A program made the translations under genes and the position numbers. The notes under the pieces were generated by a model. It was not told where the DNA came from and ran no database searches. It saw nothing but the letters and a program-made list of their open reading frames with translations. A stretch of DNA of 64,000 nt from Amanita rubescens (Eukaryota; Basidiomycota; Agaricomycetes; Agaricales; Amanitaceae). Positions 36,291-47,206 of this stretch are shown here, piece by piece (the first letter of the stretch is position 1; each line of letters opens with the position of its first letter). The DNA lies in assembly GCA_015039365.1 (NCBI GenBank), contig WION01000161.1, forward strand, positions 53,481 through 117,480. The letters are read 5' to 3'.

Positions 36291-39200
36291 CCGTGTTCAG
36301 CTTGACCACATCATGATTTTTACATCCAAACGGCTTACGACTTGCGGAGGTAGTTATGATGCAATTTGACTTGACTTAAGCTATATAATTATACATAAGT
36401 AATATGTACAGGATAATGTATTATATCACGCAAATGAATGCAACTCTATTGGATTTTCTTCGATTCCCCCAACTTGTTGATCACTTTCTGTACTTTCGTC
36501 GCTATATGTTGCCATATCTGGGATTCGGATAGAAAACGTTTGATGCCATGTAGTGGTGCTGCCTTGCAGATGAGCTGCGGCCACGCGAAGATTTAGGATG
36601 AGTCTTGACGTCTATGGCGCACGTATTACGAGAATAACGATCCAGAAGAAGCACGATCACTCACTGCAAATGAATATGAGGTTATCATCCAGCTGAGGTA
36701 AAAATCAGCAAATTTCCATGAGAAACCCCTGCTGTAACTCACGGTGCAAGTAAGGGTTCTAGAGGAGCCGGCGCAGCGAAAGTCATCGCCGCAAGAATCG
36801 CCGCAGAAACTAATAGCCGTTAGTAGACTTGCGCATTACAGAAAACATGGGAACTGACCCATCAAACTAATCAGACAATGTTTTTAGTCAAAATGAAAGG
36901 TATGTGTGAAGGGAGGTTCTTACACGAAGTAATGCACAGTCCCATCTCGAAAAAAAGCCGTGAAAAGGGGAGGAATACGGCAAGCAGCATAAGGCCGATT
37001 TCTCTGGAAAATCGCACGCCATCCTCTTGTAGACAGGACTGAGTGTATTAGGTTCCACATTGTTAAAAGGAACAGAATAGCTTCCATGCCATGGTTAGTC
37101 AAGAGCGCGCTTCTGCGAATAATACGTACTGGGTGGGATCAAATCGGCTACCCTATCATGTTGTGTTCAGCCCGTATCATATGGGAAGATAATGACGTTG
37201 CTTACCAGCCAGTAAGGACGTCTGGGGCATGCAAGGTTCCCATACAACCGGGCCAGGGGACACCGGGAAATCGGGAAGCAACATATGAGTTACTGGTTCG
37301 TATTCCAGTGTATAACACTGCCTATATTTTCTTCAGGTGGTAGCGCGATAGCAGTGAAAATACAAACGACAAATTGGCCTAAATACAGCGTGAGTCCGAT
37401 TTCGAACAGAGAATTCTGAATGACGCACCAGCCAACAAGAAAAGAAGGATTATTAGAACTTCGCAACACGATTAGCACACCAATCATCGCTGAACAGCAT
37501 CTATTCACCTCCACGACTTCGATTATAAAGGGCATGTACTCGTAACATGAGAATTACGTTTGAAAAAGTCGAGAAAACGAGGGGACCTCCGCTGTGGATC
37601 GTTAACGTGTTAAGTTGCATATAGTGATACAAGTTACGCACAAGATAAGCAATAAAACATAGTGGTCGCAGCTTCAAAGACCGTCAAACACGGAGTTACC
37701 ACCAGGGTGAACCTGACTTACGTCTTTAAGCGCACCATGTTAGACCTCGGGATACGAAAAGCAGTAATCCATACCTGAGGAGAGTTCGACGTTCTTGTTA
37801 AGACTACAAAGACAGCTCAGTGGAAATTCCGAAAGCACCAAGCGACCGACCAAAAACCGTAAATCTATATTCTACGGTCAGTCGGAGTAAATGAATCGAT
37901 TGAAATGCATAGCTTACGCAAGAATGGCCAGCCCATAATACCGAATGATTAAGTAAACGATTGTCGGAAAGGACCACTTTGCCCTGCACAATTGTCGAGT
38001 TCATATGCGGGTCGCGATGTCCAATTCGAATGATTTTACCTCCATATATATGTAATCTCGAAAGTTCAGTCAACATGTGTTGGAAAGCGAAGAATTGTCA
38101 GCTCACTTCATGTCCCGAAGTTAGAATAATGTCGTAGACCAATACAGTGAATGCGGCCACTGCGTTAATCGAATTCAGGACACAACGCAAAGAAGAGTCA
38201 AGCTGAAGCCTACTAGTCCCATAGTTTGCTGTCCAAGCCAATCGGAGATCATCGATCAGCACCTCTGGCAGAGAGTCGTCTGAGGCGCTCATGGTTGGGC
38301 CCCACGTTCAAGTCCGCTCTTATAGCCAGCATTCCTCTGATTTGGGCAGAATTCGCAGACAGCACGTAAAAGCCTCGGAATGTTCCGAATACCTGTGTAG
38401 CGACTGTGGACCGCTGTTCCTTGATGCGCATGAAGGATTTTTTTCGGAATGGAAATAAGTGTATTGTGTGTCCTATCGTAGTTCTATAGTGATTGTTTCA
38501 CCTCTATTGAGGTTGTGCAGGTACTGTATGGCGCAGGAAAAGTGGTATGATAGTATTTAAATAATAAGTTGCTAGTTACTAATGAAACGCGACGGTGTGG
38601 GAATTCACGGGAGGTCGTCAAAGGTGAAGGCAGTGGTATTCTTCTTTATGATGACAGTTACTGTTCTTTTTATCAGCGTAGAACTGTACATGGACCCCAT
38701 ACTCCGTTTAAGATAACACATCCTAACGTCAGGCGCGATGGCAAGTACGCTTCTTCCTTCGCTTCCGTCGGCTGATCTGGGAACATCACCTGTTGAAACA
38801 CTTTCAAGGACCGGCCAGCGATCTCCGTATCCAGAAGCCCGCCAAGCAGTTCGCGGACGAAACTTGAAAGGCAGTGAAAAATGAGTGAGGTTGAGTCCTT
38901 GATCATGATTATCAAGTCTTGATGACCTGAGGAATGTTGGAGCGTTAGGAAGTGTGTTCGTGTTCCAGCGACCAAAACTGTGGGTAACTCCATTCATCGT
39001 CGGGTTTTAATCATTTCCGAGTCTGCTCTAGCCGCTTTCGTCCTATTCTGGTTACGTCAGCTTTGATCGCTCTATGGCTACTCTAGCTCTGGCCACGACC
39101 GCCCTGACTGCAGTGTCCTTGATCTGTTCAGATTAGTAGCGATAAATCACAGGAGGTCAAAATGGGAATACAGATGCACAACCGTCAGCGCACGCTAATA

Positions 39201-40790
39201 GTATTAGTGATAGACGCTAATGTCCTCGAAACATGAGAAATAGTCTATTTCCGACGTGTCCCAGATGGGCCGGTTTTCATCAAGTAAGCGTAGTGGGATC
39301 ATCCCAAGCGTAAGCTGGGTGTACGTCGGGGGAGCGAAATGTGTCGAGAGCGAGATGTGTCAGTACTTACTACATGTGGCGCCGGGGGCCGTCGTTCGGG
39401 ATTCGGGACCGCCGAACTTCGATCTGACCATCCCCGATGCCGAGATCTACAAGCACACAACCGTTTCCATCCTGAGAGGGATTCGATGACTTGGATTGAG
39501 GAGTGAGTCCAGTGACGTAAAGTGACTGGTGACAGCAATGTTTGGTCACTCCAAACAATGAAGTTGCCAATCGTTGACATGGTGGTTATCGATATCCGGC
39601 CACTGCCTATCATTCGCAAATTATGGGTTCCCAATCCAGGTACATCGCGCTCGTGCACAAGGATGTCTGCAAGTGAAACACGCCTGTGTAGTGGTACTCC
39701 CGCATAGGACATCTGGAGTGAGAAAAGGTGGACACCCAACTGCCTTCGAGTAGCCCTGGCCAACACCCGGCCAGAGATGAAGCGCTTACCAGCGCCCAAG
39801 GATTTCCTGTCTCAAGAAATTACATTCAGAATCAGTCTTTAACGCGATGTCACCTTTGAGCGGTACCAATGTACCTCTTTACACGCCCGACAATTCCCGC
39901 CAATCACCAGCTCCGATTGTCAGCTCCACCTATATATGTTTTCAACCCAAGGGGCGTAAATGTCAGTGAGTCGCTAGTTCTATGCTGTGTGTCAAGGATC
40001 GCCTTACCACTGTTGTCAATAGATGAAAGTGACATCGTTCTATAAAGAAACTTTGTTTTGTTCTCAGGTACTACAAATGTTCAGGGAATGCGCTGATGCC
40101 CCACATCAGTATACCAACTTTCACCAGCGCTAAGGTCGACAACCGAGCGAATTCGTTTCCGGAACATTCCACGACTCCTTCTCCTCTCACAGATACAATT
40201 CGAGCACAATGCCAGGGACATGGTTTATTTTCACGAACCTGAATCGCTCTGATGAGGGTATGGTTCTCGTCGTTAAGGTAGCTGAAAATGGATTGAAAGC
40301 AAAACCTACTGTCTGAAACGTTTCATAACGCACGCTAACGCCCTCGAAACATGAGAAATATTCTATTTCCGACATGTTGCGGGCCGGCTTTTTCATCAAG
40401 CTTAGGCTGGATGCAAGGGGACCTACGATGGGGGAGCGAGATGAGTCAATAGCGACTACTACATGTGCGAGAATTTCGTCGTTCAAGCTTCAAGGCCGCC
40501 GAACTTCGACCGGAAAGACCGGGAAGTGATCCCGACGTCGAGATCTATTTCCATCCCTTCTCGTCCGCCCGTTTTCTTTCCTGCTTTCTTTTTCCACGAT
40601 GAACACGGTCATTTCGCCCTGGATATAAAGGAACAGCTGCTCTCCCATCCTGGTAGCCTACACTGCGCATAATGTTGGAATCCCCCGGAAACACGTTAGA
40701 ATCCTTCTATATTCAAAACCTAGCTGGCTAATATTTTGATCATAGACTGGGGGCCCCATTCATAGGCGTCGTAGTAGCCTCAACGTGAGC
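36291..40790 (-). repeat. Right arm of the large inverted segmental duplication
   Basis: Reverse-complement counterpart of 7220-11083. It is about 640 bp longer; one difference is a stretch of about 295 bp at 39003-39300 that has no partner in the left arm, where the flanking bases meet directly. A motif with GCATGCTAAC-like start and AACATGAGAAATA occurs twice inside this arm (about 39195 and 40330). The outer border lies 28 bp before the DUF6534 start codon. The two arms enclose about 25 kb. Confidence 0.85.
36426..38292 (-). pseudogene. DUF6533 membrane-protein gene, decayed copy in right arm
   Basis: Counterpart of the gene at 9091-10972, running from ATG 38292 (MSASDDSLPEVL) to a TGA at 36428-36426 after the same acidic tail. 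The membrane segments (VAAFTVLVYDIILTSGHE, FTAIALPPEEN, EAILFLLTMWNLI) and the FRDGTVHYF motif are kept. A deletion of about seven bases near 37765 shifts the frame in the block corresponding to WITQAAFLYLE, and the splice donor that follows the preceding exon (GAGGTATC in the left copy) is GAGCTGTC here. These lesions suggest it no longer encodes the full protein. Substitutions are spread over exons and introns alike. Confidence 0.6.
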
Positions 40791-40817
40791 ATCCACTTTT
40801 GGTGCCTGAACCGAATA

Positions 40818-42880
40818 ATGACTAAATCAGGTGCATATAGTCTGCTCGGAGGTACGTTCGTGGCTGTTGCATCCCCAGTCCACGCCTAATCCGCTTCAAG
40901 TGTCTCTCATACAAGCGTGGCATTACTATACGGATCAGAACGACAGATGGCCACTCAAGACGCTGGTAAACATTCTCATTTATACTTCTTGGCACAACGC
41001 AACGTGAGGTTGATCTTCCAGGTCTCTGCTGTTATTATTTGCGAGGTCGTCCATCAAGCTCTGATTACACATACAAGTCCGTCGCCATCCTCGCTCCTTG
41101 CAAGTTGCATTCAGGCTAACGCGAGCAGTTTATACTTACCTTGTTGCATACTTTCGAGAGGCTGCTCAGATAGGAAATATCGTCTGGTACGTTTTCTTAC
41201 TGGGTATATGCGCATGCCTGACGGCCTCTTGCTATAGGAGTATTATCGTAAGTGAAGGTTATCTTGCCCATGGTACGCATCCCATCGCAACTACTCACGA
41301 CAGGTCGAAGTTTTGTTCAACGTAAGTTTCGATCATTTGCAAGACATGCATTTAATATCGTTACGATTCTAGGGTATCGTGTCTTCTGGTCCAAAGGTAC
41401 GAAACTTTGACAAAATGGTTCGAACAGTAAATTTAATTCCGTCACCTCCCGATAGTTTTTTGACTATGCGCCTGTGGCGTCGTAAGTACCCTCGGGGACC
41501 ATCGTTTTAGGAAGCGTTAACCTTCAATCTGTCAGTGAGCAATCATAATATTTGGGTGACCTCTATCATCGTAAGTCACTAGTCAAGTGTTACGCCGTCG
41601 TCATCGGCGCATTCAGACATAAAAAATGACATTGGCAGGTTGCCTTGGTCATTGCAGAATTTGGTGAGTCTGTTAGTGATCCTACTCGTCAATGTGACTT
41701 AAAGCGTCGTAGCATGTATTGTTGGTTAGTATCAGAGGCTTTAGACGAGGACTCTCATTTACTCTTCTTTTCTTGCAGTATACGCGGGCTTGGCGTACGT
41801 GCACAATATTCTATCATTTTCAGAACAGCGTTCACACCAGGCCACGTCCTCCAGGCTCTCCATGGAAACCTTTCTCCAAGTGGCGAATCTCAAGGCAAGC
41901 TAAGCTTTTGTGGGAGGTCAATACATCCAACGTCTACCAACAGCGACTGTCGATAGCGATAAACGCCCTAGCCGCAGCTGGAGATGTGTCAATAGCAGCC
42001 GTACTATGCACACTGCTCCATAAATCCCGAACAGGCTTCCATAGGTGATGCACAAACTTCGAGCTCCTACTACGTACTCATCGTGAATCAGGTCAAATAC
42101 CATGATCAATAGGCTCGTCAGTAAACCCCGTTGGCATTCATATTACCAAACTTACACTTGGCAGATCCTATTTTCGGTCAACACTAGTCTTCTCACAAGG
42201 TCTGTTTTTCTTGAAATTGTACCTACGTTATTGGGCTGACGTTTTCCCAGTCTATGCGCCCTCGCGTCCTTAATTTCGGTTGATTACATTCCTAATTAAT
42301 TTTCCTTCTCACTAACTAATATCTTAGATCGTAGTTGCGGGGGAAAGTTTCATTTACATCGCTTTCTTCTTCTGCAGTGGGCGACGTAAGCACCTCAGCT
42401 CCTTTCACTCGCGGTTGATATTGACGTAACAAAGTCTATACCAACTCGTTGCTGGCCACGTTGAATGCAAGAGAGATGATTCGGGGCGCGGAAAGTTTCC
42501 AAAGCATTGGCAAAGATCATTCGTTCTCTTTGCGCGATACACCCAAGACGACAACAATTGGTTCTAAAGTATGTTTCCTTCCTGTTTTGAGTCACGATGG
42601 TCCGCCGGTGTTTTCGAATACGGTGCCACTGCGTGACGAAAATTTAAGCATTTAATGTTGCTGACTTCATTCACTTGAATAGGGCACCGGTGACATCTCA
42701 ATCAGGATCGACACTACCAAAGCCACGGAATCGGACACAAATCTGGCAAGTAGGGATACCCGCCGGAGTAGTTTGGAATTGGGGATGAATGAGAAGGAAG
42801 GCTCGGTGGGTATTGTTTGCCGCTTTCGAACGTTTCAATACTAATCATTTCGGAAGATTAACGGCGAAGACTATGCATGA
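40818..42880 (+). CDS. DUF6534 domain multi-pass membrane protein
   Basis: Agaricomycete membrane-protein family of unknown role. Start ATG 40818 gives MTKSGAYSLLG, spliced to VSLIQAWHYYTDQNDRWPLKTL, the typical N-terminal pattern. Further exons: SAVIICEVVHQALITHT, AVYTYLVAYFREAAQIGNIV, FLTMRLWRLSNHNIWVTSII, VALVIAEF, YAGLAYVHNILSF. The DUF6534 core follows: RLSIAINALAAAGDVSIAAV, LCTLLHKSRTGFHR, INRL-ILFSVNTSLLTS-LCALASLIS, AGESFIYIAFFFCSGR and YTNSLLATLNAREMIRG. About seven hydrophobic segments are predicted. A Ser/Thr-rich cytosolic tail ends ...NGEDYA at 42880. One intron (41895-41944) uses a GC donor. More than ten introns splice in phase, so the gene looks intact. It starts next to the right duplication arm. 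Confidence 0.8.
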
Positions 42881-43350
42881 GAATGATGAAGAGTATATTC
42901 TTGCTTGTTTTTTTATTATTATAATCAGTCGCTGCAGGGCTTGAGTAGTAACCATGACAGTTGCGTAAATATCATGTAGAATGTTTTGTTTAGCTCGTAT
43001 GGAGTTTATTCTACCGTGAATATTGAATGCCTCATGTACACGAACGATTTTTCTTCATAAATTGTAACCAATGGCCCATCAGTGTGATAAGATCTAGGTC
43101 AACAGCCACAGCTACCAAGAGAGCTTGTCATGTGCCGGTCCTGTGAGAATATACGTTAATGCGCATGGCCCAGCAGTGGAATTGAAGCGTGTTGGGACAA
43201 CGGTGCAGGAGGATACCAGGAATCACCACCTGCTACAAAATAGGAAGCTAAAGGACGGCGGTGTCGACGGGTTCGAAGAACGGTCGACTGGACATGTATA
43301 CAATAACACTAAATAAAATAACAACAACGTGGTATATTTCGATCGATTCA

Positions 43351-45199
43351 TTACATGTAATCCTTTTCGTCCATATCGTTCAAGAACCAATTCGCCTCAG
43401 TCCTAGCTCGGACTTCCTCCTCCGTGATCTCCGTTAACACCCTCAGCTTTAGAAGCTCGGCGAGGGCCATGGCCATCGCGTGGTGTTCGTTGGACACCCA
43501 GGTCTCCGTCTCGAAACCAACCATGCCTCGGCACCCCTCAAAATTCTCGTCCGCTACTTGCAGCTTTGCGCTCAGCTCTTTCGTCTTGCGTAGGTCCTCG
43601 GGTTCGAACGCGACTGGACACGACACATCTTCCCCCATAAGCCTCCCCCATATCTCCGTTGCCTCTATCAGTGTAGTCTTCAGCGCGTGAGTCTCACCCT
43701 CCCATGGAGCACCGGCTTGGTCGAAAAGACGGTAGATGAACATGGACACGGGGTCCGACAATGCATCGTGATGGAGCTTGTTGTACTCCTCCGTGTTCTT
43801 GACGTAGTGGAAGTGGACCAGACGGCGGTGGTAGAGTCCCATCGCGTGGCTCTGCTCGGATTGGTCCAGCTCGTCCATGTTCGCCGGCGGCGAGGGTGGG
43901 ATGAGAGCCTGCGAGATCGGGTCATCGTAGTTCTGCAAGCGACCTGGTATACCAGCGAGGAGAAAGGCGGGTAGGATCGAGGCGTGTTGCCAGTCAAGCA
44001 GGCCCACAATCTTCAACTGGTTAGAGTCTGACGATGTCGACACGATAACGTTGCTCGGCTGGAGATCGGGATGGCGGATACGGAAATGATGGAGGGCTGA
44101 GTTCTTGGAGACGAGCGAGGATGCGATGAGAAGGTAGCGTTCGAGATTCTTGATGTGGTCCGACGGTGACTGCTCATTGTACCCGTAAGCCTCCCTTCTT
44201 TCGCGCTGGAACGGTAGTAACGGTTGACCGAACTGTTCCAGATAGGCCAGTTCCTTGCGAGCTGCTGCTACGAGCGTTGCCTCGGCATTTTCGTCTAGTG
44301 TCGATTAGTTCCAGAAAGTTCAACAAAAGAAAAGGCAGAGAGTGGCGTACATGGTCCCCTGTCCACGTCGAGCTGCGACCTCCTTCCGTACCACATATGC
44401 AGCCTGGCATCTGGACCAACGCAGAAACGCTCGTCGTTGAGCGGGATACCCGTCCTCCCTGCCACCTTCTCCAGGTCGTTGGTATAGTAGAGGCTTCCAC
44501 CAGCCGGAAAAGGAATCGACATCATGCGAGATTCGAGTTGAACAAGTTGACGCAAGACCGAAACGATATCCGGTTCCTCCAGCTCCAGCCACACGTCACT
44601 GAGCTTCGTACCTCTCATGAACTCCATGAAAATATATTCTGTCTTCGCAGCGTTGTCCGACGAAGGAGAGTAATCGTAAACCTCGGGAACAGGAAGCCCA
44701 GAGGAACGGAGGAAACGCATTGTGGCCACTTCACTAGCGATAGCGTAGAACTTGGGGACCGTGACGGGGTACGGGATGCGGGCTACCATCTCGAAGCCGC
44801 CATGCATGGTGATAAGGAAAGTCCGGTTGAAGCCGCCCTCGGCGAGCTTCACAAATGTGTCGATGTCTTGAGAACTCCGACCAACAGACTGCGCCGCAAG
44901 TCGACAAAGCTCGTCGACGTCGAACTCACGTCTGCGCTCTGCGAGGCGAAGACCATTGTTGACGCTGAATGTGCGAGATTACGGATTAGACATATACGCT
45001 GGAGGACAACATACAGCCAACGTCCTGATGAATAGTTGAAGAGATCATGAGGAGAGTCTGATATGCTTGAGAATGCACGGCGTGGCAGTTGCCAACAGGC
45101 CCGAGTGAAGTTAGAGATTGAGGAGGAAAGATATGCTGAACGACGGCGCAGAGGGGGAGAGATTGAGACTGGTAGCAAATTGAGCCTCGCGTAGTGCAT
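43351..45199 (-). CDS. AIM9-like mitochondrial phosphotransferase (APH family)
   Basis: Aminoglycoside-phosphotransferase-fold protein of the fungal AIM9 (altered inheritance of mitochondria 9) group. The N-terminus (ATG 45199, MHYARLNLLPVSISPPLRRR) is Arg/Ser-rich with few acidic residues, like a mitochondrial presequence. The family block HDLFNYSSGRWL-VNNGLRLAERR spans the first intron. The kinase-like core has KLAEGGFNRTF (nucleotide loop), MVARIPYP (Lys position replaced by Arg), FMEFMRGTKLSDVW, the Brenner motif HPDLQPSNVIVS and LLDWQHASILP (DFG-like Asp). A second intron lies after DVDRGP. The C-terminal 150 residues are helical and end EANWFLNDMDEKDYM. Substrate and reaction are unknown in fungi. 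The frame is intact in all exons I could join. Confidence 0.85.
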
Positions 45200-45525
45200 G
45201 CCTTGAGTTATGTAATTTCCCCGATTTACGGTGTATAACAAGCACAATGATATTTTCTTCCTTGATTCGAAAAATTAACATAAATTACAAGTCCAACTTC
45301 AAGCTACGTATTCACCCCCCTCCCTGCCTCGTTAGTATCTGTGCCTGGACGAAAAGTGCATATGCGGATTGTTTCTTTTTCGTCATGAGTTTCACAATGA
45401 GGGCTTCATGAATCCCGTTCAGCTCGGACGAACAAGTGCAAATGCATAATAAGCTTAGATTCAGGAAAGAGAAACATGCGGGGTAAGTTATTGCATTAAA
45501 CGTAAAAAAATCCAGTAGTAACTCT

Positions 45526-47030
45526 CTAATAGTGATGAACCTGGAGAGAATCCCGATTAGACTCTATGACTTTCGCGGACAGTTGTCAACGTACCTCTTC
45601 ACGCTCACGGCCCCTAAGGAACGGCGTTCCGGTTCCCTCGATATAAACGTCCGAGTATGCGTCCTCAGGCGATGGGATTGGTGAAGCCTTGGCTTCTTCA
45701 ACAGCAGCGTCGACTTCTGCCTTGGCTTCCTTGTCGAGTTGCTTAAACGCGATCGTTATTCCAGGTTCCAATGAAAAGCGAATAGCATACCTTGAGCTCT
45801 TGTTCGGTAGCAAGGCCCCACTCTTCGATGTATTGCTGAAGACCGCGGATAGGATCGCGAGTGCTGCGCATGCGTTGGACTTCTTCACGCGTGCGGTAGG
45901 TCGTGCCAGGGTCAGACATCGAGTGTCCGCCGTAACGGTAGGTCACAAACTCCATCAGGAGTGGACCCTTTTGGTCATCAACCGCCCATTTGCGAGCATA
46001 CTTAACGGCTTGAATAGTTGCAATAATGTCCATTCCGTTGACCTAACAAACTTGTCAACGTCATAAATTCACAAAGAAAACCCTAAATCACAAACCTGAA
46101 TACCCGGAATTTTATCACCCCTCGTATAATACGCCGTATTTGACGAACTCCTCTCCGCCGACGTCCCCATTCCATATTTGTTGTTCTCACAAACAAAGAT
46201 AACCGGCAAATCCCACAACTTGGCCATATTGAACGCTTCAAAGACTTGGCCTTGGTTACTCGCTCCGTCACCGTACAGAGCAAACGTAGCGGCCTTTTCG
46301 CCCATGTATTTTTGGGCAAAGGCGATGCCTGCACCAAGGGGGACTTGAGCGCCCACGATACCGTTCCCGCCAAAGAAAGACGGTGTAAAGATGTGCATCG
46401 AACCACCTTTTCCGCGCGACATGCCGCTTTGACGGCCTAAAAGTTCGCCAAGGACGCCAGGAATGGTGCCACCTCGCATGACGGCAAAGGGATGACACCT
46501 ATACGCGGTGATCACCCTGTCCTCTTTTTTAATTCCGTGTTCCAAGACCAACCGAAACGGCTTCCTACAAAAGTCCAGTTAATATAGAAGGAAACAACAG
46601 AAAAAAGAAAAAAAGACGCGAACCTGGCCAATCGCCAAATGACAAAATCCACGAATCAACTTTGCCTTGTACAAAGCGTCGGCAGGCCATCTCCATCCTC
46701 CGCATTGTCTGCATATCTTTATACAGCGTCATAAGCTGGTCTTTCGACACTTCGAGTTCCAATTCTGGTTTCTCGCATTGGTAGGCGTGGAACGAGTCTT
46801 CATGCAGTTTTACGGTGAAGGGTTTGGAGTGGTCCGTGGGAGGAGGGGTTTGTAGTTGGGTTGTGTCTGCGGTGGTTTGGATGGTGCGTACGCCTCCGCT
46901 TAGGTGTGGTGCTACGCGGGGCTTTTGGGGGTAAAATAGCGGGAAGCCGTTAGTATCCGAGGATATGGAAGAATACGGGATGAAAACGTACGAGTTTGCG
47001 AGAGAGATGAGCGCGTGCGAGGGAAGCCAT
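45526..47030 (-). CDS. PDA1: Pyruvate dehydrogenase E1 component subunit alpha (two frameshifts as written)
   Basis: Alpha subunit of the thiamine-diphosphate-dependent E1 of the mitochondrial pyruvate dehydrogenase complex (pyruvate to acetyl-CoA). Exon 1 (47030-46992, [13 protein letters not shown]) and the start of exon 2 give a mitochondrial presequence. Then [67 protein letters not shown], the ThDP motif GDGASNQG...CENN, and the phosphorylation loop [17 protein letters not shown]. The last exon is tiny and adds VHHY before the TAG at 45526-45528. Two single-base insertions break the frame: TGC-C-GAC near 46684 (expected ACDALY) and CTT-G-GAA near 46543 (expected GLEHG). Everything else is conserved, so either a young pseudogene or base-call errors. 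Confidence 0.85.
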
Positions 47031-47206
47031 TCAAAGCAGAACGCGTGAAATGATAAAACTAGTGAAAGAAGGCGAAAGAGTCAAAGGGAAGGAAGAATTC
47101 TAAGTGCGCGAACACGGGAAAAGTTTGGGGGAATTCAGTCTGACATCAACATCAACAAACAGTCCGGCCCGGGCCATACTAATCACTATACCCGCTTATC
47201 TCGCTA

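Noticed and set aside
44166..45035. 289-codon plus-strand frame
   Set aside because: Antisense to the AIM9-like gene, whose motifs are clear on the minus strand.
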